A DNA stretch of 64,000 nt, from NCBI GenBank assembly GCA_013433145.1, contig CM024190.1:3844001-3908000 (forward strand), in the 5' to 3' direction. The stretch's first letter is position 1, and each line of letters starts with the position of its first letter. The stretch is from Ascaris suum (Eukaryota > Nematoda > Chromadorea > Rhabditida > Ascarididae). The position numbers and the translations under genes are program-made. Positions 40,641-51,790 of this stretch are shown piece by piece. The notes below the pieces were generated by a model. The model did no database searches. It saw only the letters and a program-made list of their open reading frames with translations, and had not been told where the DNA came from.

Positions 40641-41929
40641 TCTTTTTTCATTTTCATTTGTGTTGACTAATTGCATTTGTCTTTTTTTTTCCTTTTTTTC
40701 CATGGCAAGAATCTATTTTTGTCTCTTTTCAATTACTGCTTCGGGAATTCAGGTCGTGCTCGTTCCGACCGTTCCGGGAGGAAGAGGTAAAACGATGAGT
40801 TTCACGTTCTGGCGCTCATAAACCTGGGGAAACACCTGAACTCGCCTTAGCATCTCATAATAGTGCGCCCTGATTGCAACGCTTTTGAATCAATTGTGTG
40901 GTCAAAAAAAGAAAAGAAACACTATAGAATAAGCAACTATCGTCACAAAAATGACGACCAGCCTCGATCATTGCAAACATTCCCTCCCTTCCCCCCCCCC
41001 CCCTCTTCAGAAAATTCACAGCAGAAAAAGAATTTCGCATTCTCCTACAGAATCGAAGTAGCAGTGAAAGAACCTCTCCTAAGAAGGAAGGTTTCATATT
41101 CTGTAAAGTGGATTCTCTGAAAGAAAACAGGAACCGTTTATCGGCAAGCGGAGGGAAAAAGATGCAAGCAATATTACCAAATAACTCGTGAGGGTTACAA
41201 AATATGTCCAAAATAAACAATTTTTTCTCAAAAACGTGAATGAGGGAGCGCGGTGCAAATAAACAGCTACACCCAGAGCAATCTATGGCTCATGCGTGCA
41301 GGAAATCAGTCTCTTCGTCCGACTACGCATCTGAGAATGTGTAAACCAAGTCGTAAAATGAACCGAAACTAGTTACTTAACGAAGTTGCCCTGTCCCTCT
41401 GTTCCAATGATTTTCAGCATTCGTAAGAAATAACTGAGGTCGGGAAGCTAGCTCCACTCTTCATCATCTGCCTATTAAAAAATGATGGGGAAATCAACTC
41501 ACTGAATATCATGTTAATAAAACACTAAATTGGCAAACAAAACTAAATCCTGCCCTAAAACTGATGACACAGACACCGAGTAGGCTTCGCTTCTATTGCC
41601 GCTCAAGCAAATCCAATCTCATCTAGATTCTTTTCCCTACGACCATAACTGCATTGAAACTATGGTGTACGTTCTTAGGATGAAACACAATGCATTCCTT
41701 CAAAACGCTCCCCCATTCATCGCAAGCAGTTGAAAACTCAAAAGAGATAAGCGCAAAATTAGGAAAATAGCAAAAGAAGTCAAGAATCAGAAACATAAGA
41801 TGAAGTAAAGGTTAGAAGAAACAACAAAATAAAGTCAAAAAAGCAATTAGAAATTATAAAACAAAAGAATGGTGTTAAAAACATAACAAACGCACGATCT
41901 CATGGCGAAACCAGCCAGGTCCTGGCACG
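40641..41929. other. Intergenic DNA, nothing supported
   Basis: AT-rich sequence downstream of the minus-strand zinc-finger gene. A short C-run occurs near 40991-41002. Overlapping open frames on both strands (40855-41220) have no recognisable features. No clear minus-strand polyadenylation signal was found in the few hundred bases after the stop at 41930. Confidence 0.5.
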
Positions 41930-44900
41930 CTAAGCGAAGGCCAGATCGAAGTCGGCAGCAACTTCGTCGAGACGAGCGGGGTTGGCCGTCTTGAAGCGCT
42001 TTATGAACGCTAAGCATACCCCCACTCGCCTCTCATCCTCGGTGGCGTAAGCCCGCTTGCGCGCCCTTCGCAGCTCTTCTGCAACCGGCTGCGCCGCATC
42101 CACCTCGGCTCCCTCGTCTGCAAGTAGCATCATTCGTTCTGAATTCAGAGGAGTACATGCTAGGTTTTTCCAACTATTAGTGCACCTTCGTTCTGATCAC
42201 TTGTCTCACGCTTGATAAAATTTAAAAAAAAAAAAAAAAAAGAAAAATAAGTGGAGCCGCGGGTTTACGTAATGTGCTGGAAACTTTGGCATCAGTGAGA
42301 ACAATGGGACTACCTGGAAGCCTGATGTGGGAGGCATCGCGCCAAAGAGCCTGCAGCCTTTCCATTTCCAGGCCTTTCCTTCATCACCTTTTTCGATGCG
42401 CCTGGGCACCGTCCTTACGGTGGCTGTCCAGCCATATCTGTAACAACAGCTGCGGTCGCCATGCTCTAAGAGCTATCAAGTTTCTTACGATATTTCTAGA
42501 ACTGTTGCGCGGTTCGCGAGCTTACGAGGCACCGGCTTAGCGAAATCTACCAAGTGCACAGAAGCGATGTACGTACACAGGAGGCAGATTTGCTCGACAA
42601 GACAGTGATACTATCATGTTACAACCGCGTTACAGTACCTTCTAGAAATCCTAATGATAACGTATCAGATAATACATTGGGTCCAGATCTTGTTCACAAG
42701 AAAACGATCCCTTGGTCAAACTCACGCTTCTTCACAGACCCGCCTGGAAAGCAACGAGTGTGTTCTCATTGAATATGGAAACAAATTTAGATAGGATCGC
42801 CTGTTCACCGACCAGTCCCCAGATAAAAACTCACAATGGCATCGAACTGATCCGACAAACAATCAGAAAAGTCAGACCACTGAGGCCCCTCAGAAACGAA
42901 AGATGTCGAAACAATGCAGACATTTAAACACTCTTGGAAAATATATGGTGCTATAAAGAAATCTTAATAATGTAGGATCTGTGTTTGAAAACGACAAAAA
43001 CGAACTTGAAGAAAAATGTCGAACATTTCATTTCCAAGAGACATCTACACAACAAGCACTAGAGAGACGCTTCACCCGTGATTAATGTCTCATTTCAAAA
43101 TCAGTCGAAGTGTTGAGCTTAAAATGTGCTCTAATTTGTAATGTGAAGAAGAAACTATTTCTTAAGCCTCCAACAACATAATTCTCGTAAACTACCCTCT
43201 TTTATAGCTGTCCTCAAATGCGAAAAAAATAATGATGTAGCTTGCTGAAAGATTAGTGAACGCGTAATGACCTTTCTCAAAACAAATAAAGAGGCGCCTC
43301 ACCTTTTTTTGAGATCCGTCGACCTCTGGAGGCGTCACCAAGAAGTGCCCGCAACCTGTGCAGAATCCTGTAAAACGCTCGATTCACCGTGGGTGGCAAA
43401 TTTCCAAGGGAATAAGACACTCCAGTCAGTGATTTTCGGCCAAGAGTTTCGCGACGGATTCTTATTCATGACTTATTTCAAACATCATGAAGCCGTCCAT
43501 GCCCTAATGTTCGATATTTCAGCAGAATTAAACCTCCCTCTACAGGCCCATTTCTGAAGCCATTGACAGGCAAAGATGTGCTAATGATATACGAAATCCT
43601 CCAAATGCTCACAGCCTGCATAGAGTCAGCAGCGAAGGACAACATTTAGTACGTTGCATCTCACTAGGAAATCGTTTTTCATCGCGACATAACGAACAAA
43701 GTGACTTCCGAAACAGTGGTTAACGCACTTGAATGATCTCACGTACCTTGCTGCACATGTATCCTGGTGTGGGATGCGTGCAACTTCCATCCCTTCAGCG
43801 TGCGGAACATCTTCTTGGGCGTTGGACAGCCCGGCAGTCGGCAAACTGAATATGGAGAAGAGCTAAGTGAACTAAGTTGTATATTTGAGCAGAAGCCAGA
43901 ATTTCCTGTAGCCACTCAAATAAAACAGTTGGAGCAACAAAACTAAAAACAGTCACTAACCCATAAATCTTAGCAGGCAAATATATTTGCTACATGAGTC
44001 CTGTGATGCTAAATTTTAAGCGTGGATGTGACGGTTGAATAGAATGAAGACGAGAAGTGAAAGAGAACAGCTAAACTTAATGGCACTAGTGATGAGTATA
44101 TACACAAAATTGAGGGTAATATCGTTGTTCGACTCGCAACGAAACTTAGTTTGATACAGATAACAGCAGGCCGTTACAAAGAGTTATGCATGGAGATTTC
44201 TGCTAAATGAAGTATGCATAAGGCACAATGAAAATATGAAAAGCTAGGGGTAAAATCATCACTCAATATTTTCTTAGGATCTCGATAGCGCAACTTAGGA
44301 GCGTTTCATAAAATTTTGTTCACACGCTGGAAAATTGTTGCCAAATGAGGTTAAGAAACACTGTTGAAAAGTACAAGCATTACCGATGTCGTTGCCACGA
44401 AACTCATACGGTGGTTCCTGTGGCGCGGCAACTTCCAACTGCAGGATCATCGGTGGTGCCGCTTGATAGTCACGCGCGGCCTCCGAATCCGCCTCCTGTG
44501 CCGCACTTTCACCCTCCTCTCCACCCGTTGCGGCTTGTTGCTCCACGGCGGTGGGCTCGGCGTCTTCGGCCACCTCATCCCTGAGATTTTCAGGGATTCC
44601 ATCTTCATCTGCCTAAAAGGGCTTCTTGCTGTCTATATCTGATTATTAGAAAACGACCGGCAAATTGATAAACGTCGTGCGTGGTAGAGCACCCGGCACT
44701 AGAGGAAACGAGCTCTTCCGTTCATTTCACATCACGAACTAGCTTCGCAAATCACGAAGAAATATTAGCAAATACGTAATAATGCATTCATACATGAACT
44801 GATCGGGCAGCTGGCTCAAACCCTTAAAAAAGAGCTACTTATCTGCAGCCTAACCGATATAAAATTGAAACTGAACGGTGCAAAACTCATCGCAAATCAC

Positions 44901-47185
44901 CTGCTAGGTTAAAAAAACTAAATTCTCTAATTTGACAAATCAGTGTAGTTACACTCAGGGGCTCTCGTGCATTGTAGAAGCTATTCTCTAGCTTTAGTAT
45001 TTTTCAAGGTGAAACTGCATGGGAAATATAAAGAAAAAGGTGTAAAATTTGCGAAAGTGCATAGTAATGGATGGAAAAGCCTGCATGACATGCGTATTTG
45101 CGATGCATCTCACAATTACAACAGCCATTTTCCTAAGTGAAACTGAGCATTCCTATATGATGTCACATTAAGATAACGCTTCACCCGTAAAAATTTCAGT
45201 AGTTTACGTGAAGGACGCGTAATAAACAGACAAATGTGTCTACGCAGACACCACGTTGCCATAAGTGAGTTTGCAATTGCTTACTTACAAAAACGCTCAG
45301 GAATGTGACTCATGGAATAGAATTATTAACGTCATCGCTCGTCATAAAAAAATTCGACTGGAACAGAGGTTCACTTTCAGCTCTCCGTGCTACGAGGATA
45401 CCTAATATAGCAACGAAAGATTATCTCCAAATGTACTGCTGGGATGACCCAGGTGATGGAATTATTCTATTTGCAAATGCTCAGAATAAGTAGCTCAAGG
45501 TAGCTGCTTCCCTCAGTCATCGTATCAGGAAGGCCGCAGATTTCCTATTCACTTGCCTCGGTCATTAAAAAGCTGCTTTATCAAAGCAGTAGAGCTATCG
45601 TTTCAATATTAACATACTTCGGCTCTTGGGCGATCTTCGATCTCCCGTACCACTACTCCGCTGGGCCCGCTTCGTCCTGCGAAGCCACTTCCACGAACGG
45701 CTGAGGCTGCGCCTGCAGCGTGACCAGGGCATTGATCTTCTCTGCCCCCACTGAAATCACAGGCCATGACTCAAAATGAAGACTCTTCTAAAGCAGAAAC
45801 AGTGGCAAAGAAAAATATTGTTACAACGTTTCGCTATCACACGGTATCATCAACGAAAAACAGTTGATGAATAAGGAAAGATGGGCGAAAAATGGATATG
45901 ACAGCAATAAAGTGGAAATGGAATGCAAAGTGAATAGTAAATTTTGAAATGCTTGCAAAGACGGAAGGAGGAGATGGTGGCAATAAAGGTAAACAGGGTT
46001 GGGTAAATAAGCGAGGAATAACTAGGTGACACGGTGAGATAAAGCAAAACGAACGGAATATTTCTTAAATTGTCTGGTGCAAACCTTTTTTTTCTCCATT
46101 TATGGCATAATGCAAGTAAAAAACAAATATGTGTGCCGCCCAGGCGTCCTACGTGCGACGTATGAGATAAAGAGGTAACATGCACCCAGTCGAAACAATA
46201 ATTTCAAATTTGGCCACTAAAAAACTGTATTCTAGTAGTGTTCGCAAGTGATAGCCACTCGTCACCTCCGTGTAAAATTGCTATACTTTCCTTGAACCAG
46301 AAAGAAGTAGAGAAAAGGGCATTAGTGAATAAGATGTTAATCTTACCGGAGTAGCTGGCTCCAGCAGAACAAACCACTGGCCGCTGGTCTCGACGACCTC
46401 GTAGACCGACCCGTTTTGGCCGAAGAGGTTACTGGTAGCGGCTGGTGCACCGAGGTGTCGCACGTACACCTGGACGTTCTTCATACGGCACACGCTCTCA
46501 CTCCTCTACCAGTAAGTCGGTCAGGTTTCCTTCGAGCAATTGCTGCTCTGAAAGCCATTTTATAGTAACTTTTTCCCCATCACATTTACCACAGTAGCTG
46601 TTCTAGCAAACTTTTCTACATGCAAGATATGTTCGCAGAAAAACGCACTGGTATGTCATCGAATTATTCACCTCAGCAGAATGCTTTTCCCTAGAGGCAA
46701 AAGAAACGATCAAACTGTACGACGAACCGTGCCAGTTCAATCCTCTCGATTCGATATCGAACCGGACGAGGTCGGTCCAGTTCACGACGAGGAACTCGCT
46801 CAGGTCCTCGACAATCTCCTGCACGCTCGCGTGCAGGACAAGAGCGACAGCGGCCATTAGTGTTTCAGCGCCGCGGGCTGCAACTACACCTACCAAATGG
46901 AGGTAGGTAACGAGCAGCTCGGGCAGCAATGCCTGATTCGCTGGCATTTTCAAAGGCGCTTGAGTACTCTGAAATTAAGCGAAAATTCTGAAGTTATTCC
47001 AGAGAACAGAGAAAGAGGAAAATACAGACGCCCATCGTTGATCGCTTGTATAAACACATCAGCCATCGAGGCACTTCGAATCAGCGAACGAGGCAATTTG
47101 CAGGGATAAAAGTTCGAAGAATACAACCTACATGGCAGGGGATTTGCTGTTCTGATCAGTCACATCCTTCATGAACTTAAGAACT
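41930..47185 (-). CDS. Multi-exon zinc-finger-like protein (5' end not identified)
   Basis: Exons read on the minus strand, by splice sites and GC-rich coding frames: 47185-47132, 46966-46672, 46505-46347, 45750-45618, 44612-44384, 43845-43747, 43367-43303, 42437-42388 and 42138-41930 (stop TAG). Together they give about 430 residues. In order: a hydrophobic helical N-terminal region (…ANQALLPELLVTYLHLV…), a compact segment with NLFGQNGSVYEVVETSGQWF, an acidic Ala/Glu-rich linker (exon 5), then Cys/His clusters. Exon 6 has C-x4-C followed by H-x2-H-x3-H; exon 7 has C-x2-C-x-H. The tail is basic then acidic (RRARKRAYATEDERR). Most exon phases agree, but exon 4 is two bases short of keeping frame and the exon 8/9 junction is off by one; both fall at homopolymers. 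The acceptor of exon 2 is used at TTTCAGAG|T to keep phase. I recognise no named family. Nuclear or nucleic-acid-binding function is only inferred from the Cys/His clusters. Confidence 0.6.
42220..42241 (+). repeat. Poly-A run in intron
   Basis: An A-run of about 20 bases lies in the last intron of the minus-strand gene (T-run on the coding strand, about 80 bases upstream of the terminal exon's acceptor). Confidence 0.8.
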
Positions 47186-48739
47186 CTGAAAGTGGCAACA
47201 AATTTGTATCGACAAATTTTTGAAAGACTAAAGAATGAAAAAGAACCGAATTTGCAGCACTCATAGTTTTGCTGGCTAATGTGTTAATGGAAATTCTACC
47301 ATTATACAATATTTTATGCGAATCCATAGTTTTCTATTTGCAAAGGACATAATGCCGAGATCGCGTCCTTATGTATGCGCTTGAGCGTTTGTATATCCCT
47401 TCGATTTATCGCCAAGCTGCCGAAGTATTATGAGATTTCGTGGCAATAATCAACAGCATGGTTGATCTCCTACACCATTTACACAGCCAATCTGCTTCCA
47501 AACATGTTTCCGATATTCGCATTAGTCTCGAAAACTTTCCGATTAATACGCCACTGACCGATTGCAAAATATCTGCCAAATATGTTGTACATTTAAGTGC
47601 ATACCACTGACCTTTTTCAGAAGCTTATGGATAAGATCAAAGGTCGGCATGGGAGAGCAATCTCTGATACAGATCATGCGAAGGAGATTTCATGAAACTT
47701 CGCTACGTGGTAAACTGTTACTAAGACAGACTGTGGCTGTTACACATTTCGCAAGCAAAAAAAACTTCTACAAAGGCTTACGAGCATGCTTAACAATAAA
47801 CAAATAAATTCGAATACAACCGCCAGAAAAGATGGGAACAAACAAACATATTATTATATAGCAAGAAGGATGTCTTGTGCCAAAAACTGTTGATTTCTGG
47901 GAAATTATGAATATTCAAATGAAGCGTATGCTTTTAGCCGAAGATGTTCAACAGTTACGACGTTTTCAGAACGATAACACAACGATTAGTTGAATCGTTT
48001 CGAAAACTAAAGGAGGATGGGAACAAAATATTTCACCCCCTCCCATCCCTCCTCCACCGTTGGTATGGAGGGAAGTCATACTTACTGTCTAGTGATACCA
48101 TGCAGGATTTGCCTAGCATTGTTTAAACGAATGAGGCAATAATTCTGTAAAGCGTCAAAATTGCGCAGCCTGACGAAAAGCACTCTGTACTGTATTGTGC
48201 AGAATAGTAATGAGGAGCAGCAATGTTTAAACTCACAAATGCATTCGTAGAGAGCCTATACTGAAAGCTCACAAGTCACCTCCATAGCAGTTTTTATACA
48301 ATGGACATCATATCTGACGATTTTACAGCTATAACAACTGTAGCTTATGGGTCCCCATTGCTCTTAACGAATGCATTGTCCTGAAACTCTTCATTTCATG
48401 ATATGAACTCTCCAAAACAGCGTGATTCGTCGATGGCCTCGTACTTCTTCGATGTGCAGCAAGTTATGTTAAATGCACCGAAAGAAAAAAGACCCAATAC
48501 AAAAAGCAAAAAACACTGAAATCATGTCACCAAAGTTGGAATAACATTAGCGCATTCGCGCCAGAGAATTGCATTATTGATTTCAATGAACGCAGTGTGG
48601 CTTTGATCTATATCACCCAGCAGTTTGGTAATCATTATACTGTATCCCGCTCAGCATTCGCACTATTTTGCCGTGGAATGTGTAAACAAAGTCCTCAAGT
48701 GCGGACTAACTTTGATCTCCTCATTGTGCCTGTGCAGCT
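47186..48739. other. Region upstream of the zinc-finger gene, no supported exon
   Basis: An acceptor (CCACTTTCAG) directly precedes the 47185 exon, so at least one further 5' exon should exist at higher coordinates. I could not pick it out: open segments here are short, AT-rich and without matching splice phases. The start codon and promoter are therefore unknown. Confidence 0.5.
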
Positions 48740-49525
48740 GTGTCTTTCCGACGAACAATGGAATATTTAATACATGTGTGCTTTAACAACTGCAAAAACG
48801 CCTACCTCAAAATCTGTCCTAATAAAACCTTGTTCTGCAGAGACAATCACGAGTTTAACGCGCATTCTCTTGCCTTAGATAGGGCACGAATCATGGAAAT
48901 GATTAATTTATTGTCAGTGAAAGCTATCTCACTTTTGTCGGTCATATTTTCAGGCAAACTGAAGGAGTGCTCATGGGAGGAAATGCCAGCCCTCATATAA
49001 CTGATCTCACCCTGTCCGTTATGGAACATAAATATACCATGATTTCACGTTTTTAGTGCTATTTGTTGCGCATACGTTGATGATTTACTAACATTCATAG
49101 TACGATATTCAATACTGATCACTTTCAGAGTATTCCTAGATTAATTATGCGGGTATTCTACAGACTGAGGTCATATATGCAGGCACCACCTTATAGATTT
49201 AAACTTACACATTACTTGTAACGGTGTCTTCTAAAGCATCTATGATAAGACGGATCGATTTAATTTTTCAGTAAATAAATATACTCATTTGCACAGTAAC
49301 ACCCCTACAAAAAAAAACCTGGTAATCTACGAAATTCATAGGACTAGTAAAGTGTGCTCTCCTAGGGCAGATTTTATTCCTAAATTTAAAGGACTGCTTA
49401 AGAATTATAAGGACAAAGCTCATAATGTTACTCTAATGGGAATATATTTATATAAAGCATTAATTGGGAAACTTGAAGTAGTTTATAGGTTCGTTTACCC
49501 CAATGGACAGGGATCCAAAGTTTGA
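48740..49525 (+). pseudogene. Decayed reverse transcriptase (retroelement remnant)
   Basis: Several frames must be combined to read it, so it is broken. At 48931-49052 one frame gives FRQTEGVLMGGNASP followed by HITDLTLSVMEHKYT, the G-x-x-M-G block of reverse transcriptases. At 49073-49084 another frame gives the catalytic YVDD, followed by LLTF. A third open segment (49289-49525) gives HLHSNTPTKKN … YRFVYPNGQGSKV and ends in a stop, matching the position of the RT thumb. Stops and frameshifts separate all three. The block pattern is reminiscent of Penelope-like or related RTs common in invertebrates; class assignment is tentative. Endonuclease and element ends were not found. Confidence 0.7.
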
Positions 49526-50830
49526 TCTAAGAAACTTTTTATCGACTTTAGTTTCGTATGCTTACCACTTATGCAGGCAGAGGAGGTGATTTATATGGGT
49601 CTTGTCACTTCATGATATCATCGCTTTGACCACATGCGTAAAGATTTATTGATTAGCGCTCCCCAGCACCGCACTACAGCGATGGAACATTGCCTTTTAC
49701 GCACACCGTACATACGACTGGCGTTTATTTTCATAATTCTACATCTTTATATTGTCATATGATGTCTGTAATCAGTTTTAGCAACTTATTCTGCCATTTC
49801 TATATTCGTATTTCTTCGTTAGAATCTTTTAGTAGCCTCAAATGTTAGTCATATTTTCGATGGGTTTCATATTAAACAGAGATCATATAAGCGTTGCTCT
49901 ACCAGGCGAATACTCCGAGGTCGATGTCGTCAACAATGACACTTCGGTTTATCGATCAGCAATCATCAATGTCTATGGTGTCGATGGCGCATCATTTGCT
50001 TTATAATTTAATCTGCATGAATTTTAGCTTAGCATTTTGTATACGTCTAGCTTTCTAACTCTGGTATAAATATGCCTAGTTCTTATAGTCGCCTTTTATA
50101 TTAAACTATTCTAAGGCTTTGATTTTCCGTTGGGATTGCCTTCTCTCCTTTTTCTATATAACTCTCCACTTTTGCATTTCAATATAGCCTTCAACACGAT
50201 TTTCCATGATTTCAATAACATATTTCCTCAAACCCTTTTGACTTTTTTTGTTTCAACCTACCGACGAATTTGCACAGCCATTACCTACATATTTCTGTTA
50301 CACAAAATCTTTGACCTCTTTTATTTCACTTTTAATCCATTTGAATAAGGTTACTTTAACTCCTCCCCTTGATTTTCACTATCTGGCACTCGATTTCAAA
50401 TTACCTCTTGTGCGGTCATCGTTAAGCATACTATTATTTATCTCTCAAGGGATTATAATGCAGTTTATATAATACTCTAAACTTTATGGTAGTTGCATCT
50501 TAGCAACTAGGTACGTCCATACGCTTAATGATGTTTCCAGTGGAGGTTTTAATAATCCTTAGTGTCGTATGTCTTCACCACACATTAGCGCTTAATGTCG
50601 TGTTATTATCTTTGTCTTTCTCGTATAACTTTTTTGCCCCTGGCTTTTTTGGCGACAAGCTCTACTTGTAGAATTAACAAATGGAGCACGGTAGTAAGAG
50701 GACCTTGAGCTCAGTCACTGAAACTGCCGTTTTGGAAAAAAGGAAGGAAGCGGATTATGGCGATGAGGTAGGTGCCATTATGTGAATTTTTATGTTTACT
50801 ATGCATTTTTCTAATATATATGCTTTGTAA

Positions 50831-50922
<92 letters not shown>

Positions 50923-51069
50923 ATATAATATATATATTATATAAATATAATATATATATATATATAAATATACACTAAACATACACTGTTATGTGTACAA
51001 TAAAGTTAATGGCGTAAGAACAACGAAACGATCGTATTGTTTTATTGAAGTCAAGTATATTACTGTATT
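49526..51069. other. AT-rich intergenic DNA with TA microsatellite
   Basis: No supported gene. It includes the TA repeat described at 50835-50972. The short open frames around 50130-50472 are T-rich and shared between frames, typical of chance. Confidence 0.6.
50835..50972 (+). repeat. (TA)n microsatellite
   Basis: About 95 bases of near-perfect TA dinucleotide, then imperfect TATATAATATA blocks to about 50972. Apparent reading frames of alternating Tyr/Ile here are an artefact of the repeat. Confidence 0.95.
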
Positions 51070-51790
51070 GTTGTTATTTCAGGATTTCAGCTTACCCCAT
51101 CGCTCCCTTTCCTTTGTTTCTGTTCTTTTGTGTTCATTTTATTTTATTCGTTTTTTTTTTTTCATTCGCTTGCGACTTCTTCCTGTCTTTCAACTCTTGT
51201 TTTTGAGGGTGCTGTTTGCCACTTCCCATGATTTCTAATAAAAATTTAGTTACAGCATTTGGGACAGAGGCCATTTGTTCAGAGACGAATACGACAAGAA
51301 GGTATGCTCAAGTGACCGATGAAAGCCAAGCGACCTTTAAGTGAATAAATTTGTAGAACGCATCAATTTGCTGGGTCGAACTTCTCTTCCCTGTCCCATC
51401 TCGGTAAGTCTTTCCTTCTATGTCCCTAGATGGGATAGGTAGAATATCCAATAACATCAGAAGTGCCTCCGATCGGTGGGTATTAGCTTGGTAATATGTG
51501 ACGAGGACCGATCATTTCAGAAAGACTGGTAAGTGCAGGTCTTATGTCTGATGACTGATGTACGTCGATCAAATTTAGACATGTACTTGAATAGACAAGC
51601 TTCTCTTCCAAAAATCCTTTTGCGGACAGCATTCTCAATGAGCAAATATCCTCAAAAAGGCTCGCCAATCTCGGTGGTAGCGTTCTGAAGTAGACAACTT
51701 GATAAGTGGTTGTGATGAACGCATAACACGAAAACTGCATCAGTGGAACAGTTGTGTGTGAAGCTTGGGGAGTATCCATTCGGCGTGGCC
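51070..51790 (+). repeat. Dispersed repeat, copy 2
   Basis: Same-orientation partner of 39880-40640, diverged by substitutions and small indels. It contains the degraded exon-like block 51250-51403 (acceptor AAAATTTAG, donor CTCG|GTAAGT) whose frame is broken by a stop. The two copies are 11.2 kb apart and flank the zinc-finger gene and the reverse-transcriptase remnant. Confidence 0.75.

Noticed and set aside
42274..42540. 88-codon + strand frame
   Set aside because: It overlaps the antisense exon 42437-42388, which fits the minus-strand gene's splice pattern; no domain is seen on the + strand.
43267..43557. 96-codon + strand frame
   Set aside because: It lies antisense over the C-x2-C exon (43367-43303) of the minus-strand gene, which has better splice sites.
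50772..50978. Tyr/Ile repeat protein
   Set aside because: It is a translation of the TA microsatellite.
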